Shown piece by piece: positions 8,739-20,967 of a DNA stretch of 35,152 bases (the stretch's first letter is position 1; each line of letters opens with the position of its first letter). The stretch spans positions 1 to 35,152 of the forward strand of contig NZ_JAUYNP010000158.1 of assembly GCF_030696055.1 (NCBI RefSeq). Direction: 5' to 3'. The DNA is from Pseudomonas sp. GTDB lineage: Bacteria; Pseudomonadota; Gammaproteobacteria; Pseudomonadales; Pseudomonadaceae. The notes below the pieces were generated by a model that saw only the letters and a program-made list of their open reading frames with translations, was not told the DNA's origin and did not search any database. Made by a program: the position numbers and the translations under genes.

Positions 8739-9070
8739 ACACCCTGCAGATCGATGGGCGCAGCATCGCCCTGGACAAGGACGGCTATCTGCTTGATCTG
8801 GCCGATTGGTCGGAGCCGGTGGCCAAAGCCTTGGCGCAACAAGAGCAGTTATCGCTGAGCCCAGAACACTGGGAAATTCTGATCCTGCTGCGCGAGTTTT
8901 ATCAGGAATTCCAGTTGTCGCCCGCCAATCGCCCGCTGATCAAGTACGCCGCCCTCAAGCTCGGTCCGAGCAAGGGCAATAGCCTGCACCTCAATCAGTT
9001 ATTTAAAGGCACTCCCGCCAAACTTGCCGCCAAGCTGGCGGGCCTGCCCAAGCCGACCAATTGCCTATGA
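8735..9070 (+). CDS. tusE: TusE, sulfur carrier (DsrC-like)
   Basis: 111 aa. TusE takes sulfur from TusD and delivers it to MnmA bound to tRNA; mnmA is at 26273 in this window. The essential cysteine is the penultimate residue, Cys110 (PTNCL), as in E. coli TusE (Cys108 of 109). Only one C-terminal Cys is present; the second Cys of dissimilatory DsrC is absent, which supports TusE over DsrC. ATGA overlaps on both sides (tusB and ybiB). Confidence 0.95.
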   Translation: MNTLQIDGRSIALDKDGYLLDLADWSEPVAKALAQQEQLSLSPEHWEILILLREFYQEFQLSPANRPLIKYAALKLGPSKGNSLHLNQLFKGTPAKLAAKLAGLPKPTNCL

Positions 9071-10044
9071 ACCTTGTAACCCCCGCCGAACACCCCTTCG
9101 CCCAATTCGTCCGCGCTATAGGTAAAGGCAAGCGCGGCGCGCGCAACCTGAGCCGCGAGGAAGCCCGCGAAGCCATGGGCATGCTGCTCGATGGCAAAGT
9201 CGAAGACACCCAACTGGGCGCCTTCCTGATGCTGTTGCGGCACAAGGAAGAAAGCGCCGAGGAAATGGCCGGTTTTGCCGAAGCGGTGCGCGCGCGCCTG
9301 CAGGCACCGGCGATCCAGGTCGACCTGGATTGGCCCAGCTATGCCGGGAAAAAGCGCCACCTGCCCTGGTTCCTGTTGGCGGCCAAAGCCTTGGCCAACA
9401 GCGGCGCACGCATTTTGCTGCATGGCGGCGGCGCCCATACGGCCGGACGCCTGTACAGCGAGCAGCTGCTGGAGCAGCTGCATATTCCCCGCTGTCGCAA
9501 CTGGATCGAGGTTGGCCAGGCGCTGGACCAGCAGCAGTTGGCCTTTATCCCGCTGGGTGATTGGATGCCGCAGCTGCAGCGCATGATCGACCTACGCAAT
9601 ATCCTCGGCTTGCGCTCGCCCATTCACTCGCTGGCACGCATCCTCAACCCGCTGGGCGCGCGCTGCGGTCTGCAGAGCATCTTCCACCCGGGCTATCAGG
9701 CGGTGCACCGCGAGGCCAGCCAATTACTCGGCGATTGCGCCCTGGTGATCAAGGGCGAAGGCGGCGAGATCGAAATCAACCCGGACGCCACCAGCCACCT
9801 CTATGGCACCGCCAATGGCGAGAACTGGGATGAGGACTGGCCGGCGCTGTCGCCACAGCGCCATGTCAAACCCGAGTCGCTGGAGCCGGCGCATCTAGCC
9901 GCCTTCTGGCGCGGCGAAGTGGCCGATGAGTACGGCCAGCTCGCCGTGCTCAGCACCCTGGCCCTGGCGTTACGGGCGCTGGGTGAGCCGCGGGAAGCGG
10001 CCTTTAGCCGCGCCGAGCAGATCTGGGCGGCGCGTCAGGCCTGA
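9067..10044 (+). CDS. ybiB: YbiB/TrpD2-type protein (glycosyl transferase family 3 fold)
   Basis: 325 aa from the ATG at 9067, which overlaps the tusE stop by 4 nt. The fold resembles anthranilate phosphoribosyltransferase (TrpD): an N-terminal helical domain (about 1-75) and an alpha/beta domain with RILLHGGGAHTAGR where TrpD has its PRPP-binding glycine-rich loop. The canonical TrpD GTGGD motif is not seen, and there is no trp context. Family members such as E. coli YbiB are reported to bind nucleic acids rather than catalyse tryptophan synthesis. Coupling to tus suggests a tRNA- or nucleic-acid-related role; this is inference. Confidence 0.82.
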   Translation: MNLVTPAEHPFAQFVRAIGKGKRGARNLSREEAREAMGMLLDGKVEDTQLGAFLMLLRHKEESAEEMAGFAEAVRARLQAPAIQVDLDWPSYAGKKRHLPWFLLAAKALANSGARILLHGGGAHTAGRLYSEQLLEQLHIPRCRNWIEVGQALDQQQLAFIPLGDWMPQLQRMIDLRNILGLRSPIHSLARILNPLGARCGLQSIFHPGYQAVHREASQLLGDCALVIKGEGGEIEINPDATSHLYGTANGENWDEDWPALSPQRHVKPESLEPAHLAAFWRGEVADEYGQLAVLSTLALALRALGEPREAAFSRAEQIWAARQA

Positions 10045-10048
10045 TAGA

Positions 10049-10116
10049 TTGTGAAAAAAATCCCGCCTGCTGCGGCCGCCTCCAAACGCCCGCGACGGCG
10101 CTCGATATTTTCACAA
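10049..10116. repeat. inverted repeat between convergent ybiB and cysG
   Basis: TTGTGAAAA (10049-10057) is repeated inverted as TTTTCACAA (10108-10116), the second copy overlapping the cysG stop. The 50-nt interior is GC-rich (CGGCCG core). It could act as a bidirectional termination region in the 66-nt convergent gap, but no compact hairpin with a T-tract is present. Confidence 0.45.
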
Positions 10117-11502
10117 CCTCTGAGCGCCTTCGAACCAGGCCAGTTTTTCCCGCAACTTCACCACCTCGCCGACTATCACCAGGGTCGGCGCATGCACCTG
10201 ATGCTCACCAACCAGTTGCGGTAAGTCGGCCAGGGTGCCGGTGAAGACCCGCTGCTTCTGCGTGGTGCCTTGCTGGATCAACGCGGCCGGGGTCTCGGCC
10301 GCACGACCATGAGCGATCAGCTGCTGGCAAATCAGCGGCAAGCCCACCAGCCCCATATAGAACACCAGAGTCTGGCTCGGCGCCGCGAGTTCGGCCCAGG
10401 GTAAATCGCAGCTGCCATCCTTGAGATGACCGGTGACGAAACGCACCGACTGGGCATAGTCGCGATGGGTAAGGGGAATGCCCGCATAGGCCGCGCAGCC
10501 ACTGGCGGCGGTGATACCGGGCACTACCTGGAAGGGAATGCCGTGGGCCGCCAGCTCTTCGATTTCTTCACCACCGCGACCGAAGATAAAGGGATCGCCG
10601 CCTTTCAGGCGCAGTACCCGCTTGCCTTCTTTGGCCAGGCTGACCAGGCGCTGATTGATCTGTTCCTGGGGTAGTGCGTGCTCGGCGCGCTGCTTGCCCA
10701 CGTAAATACGTTCGGCATCGCGGCGGCACAGTTCGATAATAGCCGGAGCCACCAAACGGTCGTAGAGCACCACATCGGCCTGCTGCATCAGACGCAGGGC
10801 ACGGAAGGTCAGCAAATCCGGATCGCCCGGGCCGGCGCCGACCAGATACACCTCGCCCAAGGCCCGTGGCGCAGTGCCGGCGATTTTCGCTTCGAGTTGG
10901 CGCTCGCCTTCCTGCAGCTTGCCGGCGAATACACTTTCGGCGATCGGCCCCTGAAACACGTCCTCCCAGAACACCCGGCGCTGCTGCACATCGGGAAACA
11001 GCTCTTTGACCCGGACGCGAAAGCGCTTGGCCAAACCGGCCAACTGACCGTAGGTCGCCGGAATCCAGGTTTCGATCTTGGCCCGAATCAACCGCGCCAG
11101 CACCGGCGCGTCGCCACCACTGGTGACCGCCACTATCAAGGGGGAGCGGTCGACTATGGCCGGGAAGATCACGCTACACAACTTCGGCGCATCCACCACA
11201 TTGACCGGAATACCCAAAGCCTGGGCCTGCTCGGATATCCGCGCATTTAGCGGTTCGTCATCGGAGGCAGCAATCACCAGGGCCACGCCTTGCAGATCGG
11301 CCTGCTGATAGTCACGCAGCAACACTTCACCGCTGCCTGCGACAGCCATCTCGCTCAGTTCATCACAGACGCCGGGGGCCACAACCCGCAATCTCGCACC
11401 GGCATCGCTCAGCAAGCGCGCCTTGCGCAGCGCCACTTCGCCGCCACCGACCACCAGTACCAGGCGATCCTGCAGTTTGTGGAACAGGGGAAGAAAATCC
11501 AT
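10111..11502 (-). CDS. cysG: CysG, trifunctional siroheme synthase
   Basis: CysG makes siroheme from uroporphyrinogen III for sulfite and nitrite reductases. The product is 463 aa. The N-terminal dehydrogenase/ferrochelatase part (1-~210) has [12 protein letters not shown], catalytic Asp104 (VVDAPK) and the regulatory Ser128 (TSGGDAPV), both at the Salmonella CysG positions. The C-terminal SAM-dependent methyltransferase part (from ~216) has [12 protein letters not shown], Asp248 (LYDRL), Lys270 and [12 protein letters not shown]. Last gene of the ftsK-to-cysG strand run. A strong terminator ends only 20 nt upstream of its ATG, so its expression may be attenuated or use a promoter inside the serS-cysG gap. 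Confidence 0.98.
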   Translation of the reverse strand: MDFLPLFHKLQDRLVLVVGGGEVALRKARLLSDAGARLRVVAPGVCDELSEMAVAGSGEVLLRDYQQADLQGVALVIAASDDEPLNARISEQAQALGIPVNVVDAPKLCSVIFPAIVDRSPLIVAVTSGGDAPVLARLIRAKIETWIPATYGQLAGLAKRFRVRVKELFPDVQQRRVFWEDVFQGPIAESVFAGKLQEGERQLEAKIAGTAPRALGEVYLVGAGPGDPDLLTFRALRLMQQADVVLYDRLVAPAIIELCRRDAERIYVGKQRAEHALPQEQINQRLVSLAKEGKRVLRLKGGDPFIFGRGGEEIEELAAHGIPFQVVPGITAASGCAAYAGIPLTHRDYAQSVRFVTGHLKDGSCDLPWAELAAPSQTLVFYMGLVGLPLICQQLIAHGRAAETPAALIQQGTTQKQRVFTGTLADLPQLVGEHQVHAPTLVIVGEVVKLREKLAWFEGAQRL

Positions 11503-11521
11503 GACGCACGCTCTCGATCAG

Positions 11522-11555
11522 ACAAAACAAAACGGGGCAGCTTTGGCCGCCCCGT
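11522..11555 (-). terminator. intrinsic terminator after serS, immediately upstream of cysG
   Basis: On the minus strand ACGGGGCGGC and GCTGCCCCGT (plus 11532-11555) pair over 10 bp (one G-T) with a CAAA loop, followed by TTTGTTTTG. The T-tract ends about 20 nt before the cysG start codon. Confidence 0.88.
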
Positions 11556-11657
11556 ATTCTGCAACTTTAAGCCAGAACCCGTTCAGGATCTCGCGAGCTA
11601 GAGTCAGGCCACTTTTAACGCAGGCTGACCGACACGCGGCAGATCATGGACTGGTTC

Positions 11658-12947
<1,290 letters not shown>

Positions 12948-13055
12948 TCAATGCATGTACAAAAGATTGCATGGCCGCAGCCATGTCGCGCGATGCCGCG
13001 CAGTTTAAGGCTTAAGGCCCGTGCAGCGCCAATCCACAAGCTGGCGGCGGCGCAC

Positions 13056-13436
13056 TCAGTGGCACAACCGCGCCAGGGTCAGGCCCAGCCAGGCGGCCAA
13101 TAGCCCGCCCAGTACACTGCATAGCAGATAAGCCATAGCCTCGGCCGCGCGACCATGCTCCAGCAAGTTGAGCATTTCCAGGCTGAAGGAGGAAAAAGTG
13201 GTCAACCCACCGAGCAAACCAACAGTCAAGCCGGTGCGCAGCTCCAGGGGCAGATCGGTGCGTAACAGAAACAGCCCCGACAACAAGCCAATCAGCAGGC
13301 AACCCACTAGATTTATCGCGAAGGTTGCCAGGTAGTAATGCCGCGGCCAGTGCGCCACCACCCAGCTGGTGGCGAAAAAGCGCATCAAGCAGCCCACTGC
13401 ACCGCCGCCGGCAACCGCCAAGGCCACACGGATCAT
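13056..13436 (-). CDS. crcB: CrcB/Fluc fluoride channel
   Basis: 126 aa inner-membrane protein with four hydrophobic helices. Family signatures are [11 protein letters not shown] near the N terminus, the pore asparagine in [10 protein letters not shown], and [10 protein letters not shown] at the helix break. Fluc proteins form dual-topology dimers exporting fluoride. The ATG overlaps the rarA stop by 4 nt (ATGA), so it is translated from the ftsK-lolA-rarA transcript; I see no fluoride riboswitch in front of it. A housekeeping placement rather than a fluoride-inducible one. Confidence 0.95.
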   Translation of the reverse strand: MIRVALAVAGGGAVGCLMRFFATSWVVAHWPRHYYLATFAINLVGCLLIGLLSGLFLLRTDLPLELRTGLTVGLLGGLTTFSSFSLEMLNLLEHGRAAEAMAYLLCSVLGGLLAAWLGLTLARLCH

Positions 13437-14758
13437 GGTTTCCTCCGCTGTTTCGGGCTGGTTCTGTCCTGGTTTTTCAGGTGCTGCAGCTTGTCGCGAA
13501 TCTTCAGTTCCAGGCCGCGCGGCACCGGCTGGTAATACTCGCGCGGCTCTAAGGCCTCGGGAAAGTAGTCTTCCCCCGCCGCATAGGCATCCGGCTCGTC
13601 GTGGGCGTAGCGGTATTCATCGCCATAGCCCAGCTCTTTCATCAACTTGGTCGGCGCGTTGCGCAGGTGCAGCGGCACTTCCAGGGAACCGTGCTCGGCG
13701 GCGTCGCGCATGGCCGCCTTAAAGGCGTAGTACACCGCGTTGCTCTTCGGCGCGCAGGCGAGATAGACAATCGCCTGGGCCACCGCCAACTCGCCTTCCG
13801 GGCTGCCCAGGCGCTCCTGCACATCCCAGGCATTCAGGCACAGGGTCAGCGCGCGCGGATCGGCATTGCCGATATCCTCGCTGGCCATGCGCACCACGCG
13901 GCGGGCGATATAGAGCGGGTCGCAGCCGCCATCGAGCATGCGCGCGAACCAATAGAGCGCACCATCCGGACTGGAGCCACGCACCGACTTGTGCAGCGCG
14001 GAAATCTGGTCGTAAAAGGCCTCGCCGCCCTTGTCGAAGCGCCGGCGACTGTCGCCGAGCAGGTCCAGCAGCAATTCGGTGCTGATGGCGCCGCCGTCCT
14101 CGGCCAAATCCGCGGCATTCTCGAGAAAGTTGAGCAAGCGCCGACCATCGCCATCGGCGGCGCTCAGCAGGATCTTGAAGCTTTCTTCCGGCAGGCTGAG
14201 CTGGCGCTCGCCCAAGCCTTTGGGATCTGTCAGGGCGCGCGCGACCAACTTGCGCAGCGCCGCCTCGTCCAGGCTCTTCAGCACATAGACGCGGGCGCGC
14301 GAGAGCAAGGCGTTGTTCAGTTCGAACGAGGGGTTTTCCGTGGTGGCGCCGATAAAGATCAGCGTGCCGTCTTCCACGTAGGGCAGAAAGGCATCCTGCT
14401 GGGACTTGTTGAAACGGTGTACTTCATCGACGAACAGAATGGTCTGGCGGCCATATTGGGCAGCATGCTGTTGGGCTATTTCCACCGCCTGGCGGATTTC
14501 CTTGACCCCGGAAAGCACCGCGGAAATCGTCTCGAAGTGCGCATCGGACACCTGTGCCAGCAACCGCGCCAATGTGGTCTTACCCACGCCAGGCGGGCCC
14601 CAGAAGATCATCGAATGCAGCGCGCCCTGTTCCAGGGCCTCACGCAGCGGCTTGCCGCGCGCCAGCAAGTGCTCCTGGCCGACGTACTCATCCAAGCTGG
14701 CCGCACGTAAACGGGCAGCCAGGGGTTGGGCAACAGGAGCCTTACGAAACAGATCCAT
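13433..14758 (-). CDS. rarA: RarA (MgsA), replication-associated recombination ATPase
   Basis: 441 aa AAA+ protein related to clamp-loader subunits, acting at stalled forks. Visible: [14 protein letters not shown] (lid of the N-terminal motif), Walker [16 protein letters not shown] (from about residue 53), Walker [11 protein letters not shown], sensor-1 [12 protein letters not shown], and the C-terminal tetramerisation domain with [20 protein letters not shown]. Lies between lolA (32-nt gap) and crcB (overlap). The lolA-rarA-serS order is also found in enterobacteria. Confidence 0.97.
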   Translation of the reverse strand: MDLFRKAPVAQPLAARLRAASLDEYVGQEHLLARGKPLREALEQGALHSMIFWGPPGVGKTTLARLLAQVSDAHFETISAVLSGVKEIRQAVEIAQQHAAQYGRQTILFVDEVHRFNKSQQDAFLPYVEDGTLIFIGATTENPSFELNNALLSRARVYVLKSLDEAALRKLVARALTDPKGLGERQLSLPEESFKILLSAADGDGRRLLNFLENAADLAEDGGAISTELLLDLLGDSRRRFDKGGEAFYDQISALHKSVRGSSPDGALYWFARMLDGGCDPLYIARRVVRMASEDIGNADPRALTLCLNAWDVQERLGSPEGELAVAQAIVYLACAPKSNAVYYAFKAAMRDAAEHGSLEVPLHLRNAPTKLMKELGYGDEYRYAHDEPDAYAAGEDYFPEALEPREYYQPVPRGLELKIRDKLQHLKNQDRTSPKQRRKP

Positions 14759-14790
14759 GACGGGGCTAGGGCCTCTTACTCTTGAGCTCT

Positions 14791-15417
14791 TTATTCCTGA
14801 ATCACGTCCGCACCTGGCGGGATCTCGAAAGTGAACAACCCGTCATCCAGCTTTTCGTTCATCTGCACATTGAGGAACAGGATATTGGTGCGCTGACCGA
14901 TGCTGTCGATCAGCTGCATGTCATTCAGCACCTTGTTGCGAAACGACAGGCGCAAGCTGTCGAACAGGCTGTCTTTCGACTTGGGCTTGAGAATGAAGTC
15001 GACCACATTGCCGCCTTCGGTGTAGGTGATGGCGAAGTTCTCGCGAATTTTCGATACATCACCGGACAACAGCAAGGCCGGGGTATGGGTCAGGCGCTGA
15101 TCCAGGGTCTGGATGGTGACCTGCTCGAGGTCGGGGTCATACAGCCAGACTTTCTCGCCATTGGAGACCAAGAGCTGCTCCATCGGCTCATCGGTGTGCC
15201 AATTGAACAAGCCGGGGCGCTTGAGGGACAGTTGCCCGGCGGTTTCCTGCAACTGGGTGCCGCTGCCATCCAGGGTCAGCTGGGAAAAACGCGCGGTGAT
15301 GGTCTGCGCCTGGTTCAGCAACTCGGTCAGGCGCTGCACCGCCACTTCATCGTCGGCCATCGCGGCGACGCTGGAAAAACTCAAAACTGTCAGCAACAAC
15401 ATGCGAATCAGGCGCAT
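14791..15417 (-). CDS. lolA: LolA, periplasmic outer-membrane lipoprotein carrier
   Basis: 208 aa. LolA receives lipoproteins from LolCDE and delivers them to LolB. A Sec signal peptide is clear: positively charged start MRLIRM, hydrophobic LLLTVLSF, and a type I cleavage site after AMA (about residue 21). The mature part begins [15 protein letters not shown] and contains the beta-barrel core typical of LolA ([19 protein letters not shown]). AAGGAG precedes the ATG. Between ftsK (28 nt) and rarA (32 nt) in one operon. Confidence 0.97.
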   Translation of the reverse strand: MRLIRMLLLTVLSFSSVAAMADDEVAVQRLTELLNQAQTITARFSQLTLDGSGTQLQETAGQLSLKRPGLFNWHTDEPMEQLLVSNGEKVWLYDPDLEQVTIQTLDQRLTHTPALLLSGDVSKIRENFAITYTEGGNVVDFILKPKSKDSLFDSLRLSFRNKVLNDMQLIDSIGQRTNILFLNVQMNEKLDDGLFTFEIPPGADVIQE

Positions 15418-15445
15418 GGGACTCCTTATGGATGGGGCTAAAGCG

Positions 15446-17851
15446 TTAATCGCGAATCGGGCTAGGTGCTATGACCTCACGGGAGCCGTTGGTGTTCATC
15501 GAGGTCACCACGCCGGCCATCTCCATGGCTTCGATCATTCGCGCGGCGCGGTTGTAGCCGATCTTCAGCTTGCGCTGTACCGCGGAAATAGACGCACGGC
15601 GGCTTTCCAGCACGAAATTGACCGCCTCATCGTAGAGTGGATCTGCTTCGCTGCCTTCGCCGCCACCTTCGCCGCTACTGCCGTCGAAACCGCTGCCGGC
15701 CTCTTCGACGCCGGCCAGGATGTCTTCGATGTAATCGGGGCTGCCACGTTGCTTCCAGGCCTCGACCACGCGGTGCACTTCCTCATCGGAAACGAAAGCG
15801 CCGTGTACGCGGATCGGCAGGCCGGTGCCCGGCGGCATATAGAGCATGTCGCCGTGGCCGAGCAGCTGTTCGGCGCCGCCCTGATCGAGGATGGTGCGCG
15901 AGTCGATCTTGCTCGATACCTGGAAGGCCATGCGGGTCGGGATGTTGGCCTTGATCAGGCCGGTGATCACATCCACCGACGGCCGCTGGGTCGCCAGAAT
16001 CAGGTGAATCCCCGCGGCCCGGGCCTTCTGGGCGATACGAGCGATCAGCTCTTCGACCTTCTTGCCGACAATCATCATCATGTCGGCGAATTCGTCGACC
16101 ACCACCACTATGGTCGGCAGGGTTTTCAGCAGCGGCGCCTCATCGTGCATGCTTTCGCGTTTGTACAGCGGGTCGGCCAGCGGCTCGCCGGCTTCCTCGG
16201 CATCCTTGACCTTGCGGTTGAAGCCGGCCAGGTTGCGCACGCCCATCTTCGACATCAGCTTGTAGCGCCGCTCCATCTCGGCGACCGACCAGCGCAGGGC
16301 GTTGGCGGCCTCCTTCATATCGGTCACCACCGGACACAGCAGGTGCGGAATGCCTTCGTAGATCGACAGTTCGAGCATTTTCGGGTCGATCATGATCAAG
16401 CGCGCCTCTTCCGGCGTGGACTTGAACAGGATCGACAGAATCATCGCGTTGACCCCCACCGACTTACCGGAGCCAGTGGTACCAGCCACCAACAGGTGCG
16501 GCATGCGCGCCAGGTCGGTAATCACCGGCTTGCCGCCGATGTCGTGGCCCAGGGCCAGGGTTACCGGCGACTTGGCCTCATCGTACTCGGGGGACGACAG
16601 CACCTCGGAGAAGCGCACTATCTGCCGGTCTTCGTTGGGAATCTCGATACCCACAGTGGTCTTGCCCGGAATCACTTCCACCACCCGCACGCTGATCACC
16701 GCCAACGAGCGCGCCAAATCCTTGGCCAGGTTGGAGATACGGCTGACCTTCACCCCGGCCGCCGGCTGAATCTCGAAACGGGTAATTACCGGGCCCGGGT
16801 GCACGGACTCGACTATGACTTCGACGCCAAACTCCTTGAGTTTGATCTCCAGCAGCCGCGACATGGCTTCCAGGGACTCAGGCGAGTACTTCTTCTGGAC
16901 CTTTTCCGCCACATCGAGAATCGAAATAGGCGGCAGGCTGCCGGCCAGGGCGCTGTCTTCGAACAGGGTAACCTGCTTCTCCTTGAGCACCCGCTTGCTC
17001 GGCTCGGGCGCTTTCGGCACGGCCGGCGGCGTGATGACCGGCGCCGGACGATTGGCGCGCTCGCTCATATGCTTGCTCAGCGCTTCTTCGCGCTCGATCA
17101 GGCGTTCTTTGACTTTGGCCTGCTCGCGGCGGTCGAGGACTATAGGTGCGGACACCTCGGTGACGCGCTCATCGACCTCACGCAGCTGCGCAACCAGCTG
17201 CTTGCGCTCAACCCGGGCATTCCACCAGCGATTGCTAAGACTCTGGATCAGCTCGAACAGGTCCAGGGTGATCTTGCCGGTCAGGTCCATCACCTTGAAC
17301 CAGGAAAGATCGGTGAATACCGTCAAACCGAAGAGAAACAGGGCGATAAACAGCAAGGTGCTGCCCTGCACGTTCAACGCATTGACGGCCAGCTGGCCGA
17401 GACTCTCGCCCAGTGCGCCACCGGCAGACGCCGGCATGCTGGAACTGGCATGGAAATGGATATTCGCCAGGGTGGCGCCGGATAGCACCAGAAACACCAG
17501 ACCGATCAGGCGCCAGGAGAACAGCCAGCCACTCCACTGCCACGGCTGATGGCGGGCGCGGAACACCTGAAGCGTCTTGACCCCCAGCAGTAGCGGGAAC
17601 AGATAGGCGAAATAGCCCAAGGCCATAAACAGGATGTCGGCGAACCAGGCACCGGCGCGCCCGGCGGCATTCTGCACCTGCTCGACATTGCTGGTATGGG
17701 TCCAGCCGGGATCGGCCGCGTCATACGTCAGCAGGGCCATCCACAGGTAAAGGCAGAGAGCCCCCAGACCTATCAGCGCCCCTTCCTTGAGTCGGTAAGG
17801 CAATTGCTGACGCCAGATGGGGGCTTGCGCGGTTGGGCTAGAGTTCTTCAA
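15446..17851 (-). CDS. ftsK: FtsK, septal DNA translocase
   Basis: 801 aa. FtsK anchors at the septum and pumps chromosome termini toward dif, activating XerCD. The N terminus has four hydrophobic segments (about 25-43, 75-95, 112-130, 165-185), followed by a variable linker (190-300), the alpha/beta motor with Walker [11 protein letters not shown] (Lys463) and Walker [12 protein letters not shown], and the gamma winged-helix ([13 protein letters not shown]...) that reads KOPS. The start is TTG at 17851: no in-frame ATG or GTG occurs before the upstream stop, and the N terminus aligns with pseudomonad FtsK. AGGA lies 11 nt upstream. A six-codon ORF overlaps the start (17838-17858). First gene of the lolA-rarA-crcB-serS run. 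Confidence 0.96.
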   Translation of the reverse strand: MKNSSPTAQAPIWRQQLPYRLKEGALIGLGALCLYLWMALLTYDAADPGWTHTSNVEQVQNAAGRAGAWFADILFMALGYFAYLFPLLLGVKTLQVFRARHQPWQWSGWLFSWRLIGLVFLVLSGATLANIHFHASSSMPASAGGALGESLGQLAVNALNVQGSTLLFIALFLFGLTVFTDLSWFKVMDLTGKITLDLFELIQSLSNRWWNARVERKQLVAQLREVDERVTEVSAPIVLDRREQAKVKERLIEREEALSKHMSERANRPAPVITPPAVPKAPEPSKRVLKEKQVTLFEDSALAGSLPPISILDVAEKVQKKYSPESLEAMSRLLEIKLKEFGVEVIVESVHPGPVITRFEIQPAAGVKVSRISNLAKDLARSLAVISVRVVEVIPGKTTVGIEIPNEDRQIVRFSEVLSSPEYDEAKSPVTLALGHDIGGKPVITDLARMPHLLVAGTTGSGKSVGVNAMILSILFKSTPEEARLIMIDPKMLELSIYEGIPHLLCPVVTDMKEAANALRWSVAEMERRYKLMSKMGVRNLAGFNRKVKDAEEAGEPLADPLYKRESMHDEAPLLKTLPTIVVVVDEFADMMMIVGKKVEELIARIAQKARAAGIHLILATQRPSVDVITGLIKANIPTRMAFQVSSKIDSRTILDQGGAEQLLGHGDMLYMPPGTGLPIRVHGAFVSDEEVHRVVEAWKQRGSPDYIEDILAGVEEAGSGFDGSSGEGGGEGSEADPLYDEAVNFVLESRRASISAVQRKLKIGYNRAARMIEAMEMAGVVTSMNTNGSREVIAPSPIRD

Positions 17852-19036
<1,185 letters not shown>

Positions 19037-19043
19037 GCCCGGC

Positions 19044-19066
19044 AGGTGGGCGTCTAGCGCCCACCT
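19044..19066 (+). terminator. hairpin between trxB and aat
   Basis: A perfect 9-bp stem AGGTGGGCG (19044-19052)/CGCCCACCT (19058-19066) with loop TCTAG. No T-tract follows, so it is a weak terminator or a 3'-end stabiliser; aat may be partly co-transcribed with trxB. Confidence 0.5.
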
Positions 19067-19095
19067 CTGCTCCACCCTCTCGGTCCTAACCCAGC

Positions 19096-19776
19096 ATGCT
19101 GACCTGGCTACAGCGCGATTCCCTGGACTTCCCCCCTCTCGACAAAGCTCTGCGCGAGCCCAACGGCCTGCTCGCAGCCGGCGGTGACCTGAGCGCCGAA
19201 CGCTTGATCCAGGCCTACCGCCACGGCTGCTTCCCCTGGTTTCAGGATGGCCAGCCGATCCTCTGGTGGTCACCAGACCCGCGCACCGTGCTGTTACCCG
19301 ACGAACTGCATATCTCCCGCAGCCTGAGCAAAGTGCTGCGCCAAGGGCGCTACCGAGTGACCTTCGACCAGGCCTTCGCTGCTGTCATCCAGGCCTGCGC
19401 CGAACCGCGCAGCTACGCCGCGGACACCTGGATCACCACGCCGATGCAGACCGCCTATCTGGAGCTGCATAGACGCGGCATCGCCCACTCGATCGAGGTC
19501 TGGCACGAGGGGAAATTGGTTGGCGGGCTCTATGGACTGGCCATGGGCCAAGTGTTTTTCGGCGAATCGATGTTCAGCCGCGCCGACAACGCCTCCAAAG
19601 TGGGTTTCGTCACCCTGGTGCAGCACTTGCAAGCCTGGGGCTTCGTGCTGATCGACTGCCAGATGCCGACCCAACACCTGCACAGCTTTGGCGCCCGGGC
19701 CATTGCTCGCGAACAGTTCGCCACCTTCCTGAGCCGTCATCTGGATCAAGCCAACCATGCTGATTGGCTTGCCTAG
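19096..19776 (+). CDS. aat: leucyl/phenylalanyl-tRNA--protein transferase
   Basis: 226 aa. Aat transfers Leu or Phe from charged tRNA to N-terminal Lys/Arg of proteins, creating primary N-degrons recognised by ClpS. Family motifs are [19 protein letters not shown] near the N terminus, [15 protein letters not shown], and [19 protein letters not shown] in the GNAT-like C-terminal domain. No strong Shine-Dalgarno precedes the ATG. Followed 55 nt later by bpt, the companion transferase, and near clpS-clpA. Confidence 0.97.
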   Translation: MLTWLQRDSLDFPPLDKALREPNGLLAAGGDLSAERLIQAYRHGCFPWFQDGQPILWWSPDPRTVLLPDELHISRSLSKVLRQGRYRVTFDQAFAAVIQACAEPRSYAADTWITTPMQTAYLELHRRGIAHSIEVWHEGKLVGGLYGLAMGQVFFGESMFSRADNASKVGFVTLVQHLQAWGFVLIDCQMPTQHLHSFGARAIAREQFATFLSRHLDQANHADWLA

Positions 19777-19831
19777 GCGAGTTTGCTGGCCTGGCATACA
19801 CTTGATTGAAGACTGATCCCGAGAGTCGATC

Positions 19832-20539
19832 ATGACCGAGCTGGCCCGCCTGAAGTTTTATGCCACTCAACCCCATCCTTGCAGCTATCTGCCTGAGGAA
19901 CAGGCCACCACCCTGTTCCTCGACCCCAGCCAGCCGATGGATGCGCAGGTGTACGCCGAGCTTTCGGAAATGGGTTTCCGTCGCAGCGGCGAACACCTTT
20001 ATCGCCCGCACTGCCAACGCTGCACCGCCTGCGTGCCGGCCCGCATCCCGGCCGCGCAATTCAGCCCCAATCGCCAACAACGACGGATTATCAAGCGCAA
20101 CCTGGATATCCAGGTACGCCCGGTCCGCCCGGCATTTACCGAAGAGTATTACGCGCTCTACGTGCGTTATATCGAGCAACGCCACGCCGATGGCGACATG
20201 TACCCGCCCAGCCGCGAGCAATTCTCGACCTTTCTCGTGCGCGACCTGGTTTTTTCACGCTTTTATGAGTTCCGCCAAGACGGACGCTTACTGGCCATAG
20301 CCGTCACCGACGTGCTGCCCAATGGCCTTTCGGCGGTCTACACCTTCTACGACCCCAACGAAGAAAGGCGCAGCCTCGGCCGTTTCGCCATTCTCTGGCA
20401 AATCGCCGAAGCCGCACGCTTGGGCCTGCATGCCGTCTATCTCGGCTACTGGATCAAGAACTGCCGCAAGATGAGTTACAAGACCCAATACCGGCCGATT
20501 GAGCTCTTCGTGAATCAGCGCTGGGTCAGCCTTGACTGA
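19832..20539 (+). CDS. bpt: aspartate/glutamate leucyltransferase (arginyltransferase-like)
   Basis: 235 aa. Bpt (Ate1-like) conjugates Leu to N-terminal Asp/Glu, feeding acidic N-termini into the ClpS/ClpAP pathway. The N-terminal cysteine-rich element ([10 protein letters not shown] and [14 protein letters not shown]) and the GNAT-like domain with [30 protein letters not shown] and [14 protein letters not shown] are typical of the bacterial ATE family. Often annotated ate in older genomes; the leucyl specificity is the one shown for the Vibrio enzyme and is inferred here. Confidence 0.94.
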
Positions 20540-20544
20540 AGCCC

Positions 20545-20574
20545 TTGGCGCAAACCCCAATTTTCGGGCACAAT
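20545..20574 (+). promoter_or_regulatory. candidate promoter of infA
   Basis: TTGGCG (20545-20550), 18 nt, CACAAT (20569-20574), followed by GCACGCCGC, a GC-rich discriminator as expected for a translation-apparatus gene. Start near 20581, leader about 60 nt. Hexamer matches are 4 of 6 and 4-5 of 6. Confidence 0.45.
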
Positions 20575-20639
20575 GCACGCCGCTTTTGCCTGGCGCCAGT
20601 TGCACCGGGCCATTCATTGGATACCGAGGGCTTTACTGC

Positions 20640-20858
20640 ATGTCGAAAGAAGACAGCTTCGAAATGGAAGGCACTGTCGTCGACACCCTGCCCAACACCA
20701 TGTTCCGTGTGGAGTTGGAAAATGGGCACGTCGTTACCGCGCACATCTCCGGAAAGATGCGCAAAAACTACATCCGCATTCTGACTGGCGATAAGGTTCG
20801 CGTTGAACTTACGCCTTATGACTTGAGCAAGGGTCGCATCACTTACCGCGCCCGTTAA
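20640..20858 (+). CDS. infA: translation initiation factor IF-1
   Basis: 72 aa S1/OB-fold protein that occupies the ribosomal A site during initiation. The sequence [19 protein letters not shown] through to the C terminus RITYRAR is the standard IF-1. The ATG at 20640 has GAGGG 9 nt upstream; an in-frame upstream start at 20532 would overlap bpt and lacks family support. It ends 50 nt before a bidirectional terminator. Confidence 0.99.
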
Positions 20859-20908
20859 CAGGCTACGGAGAACCCCGCTCTCTGATACCTGTCATGCCAA
20901 GCACCAGT

Positions 20909-20937
20909 AAAAACGCCCGGCATTGCCGGGCGTTTTT
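20909..20937. terminator. bidirectional terminator between infA and clpA
   Basis: CGCCCGGC (20914-20921)-ATT-GCCGGGCG (20925-20932), flanked by AAAAA on the left and TTTTT on the right, so it works for infA on the plus strand and clpA on the minus strand. The stem is the same as that of the purB terminator. Confidence 0.93.
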
Positions 20938-20967
20938 GTCGGTGCGGTAAAACTACGGCAAGAAAAG

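Noticed and set aside
8735..9070. DsrC of dissimilatory sulfur metabolism
   Set aside because: Only one C-terminal cysteine is present and no dsr genes are nearby; TusE fits better.
13056..13436. Fluoride riboswitch controlling crcB
   Set aside because: crcB starts inside the rarA stop codon, leaving no leader, and no riboswitch-like structure is visible.
15113..17485. 790-codon open frame antisense to lolA/ftsK
   Set aside because: Same shadow effect; it crosses two genes and their junction with low-complexity His/Arg/Gln composition.
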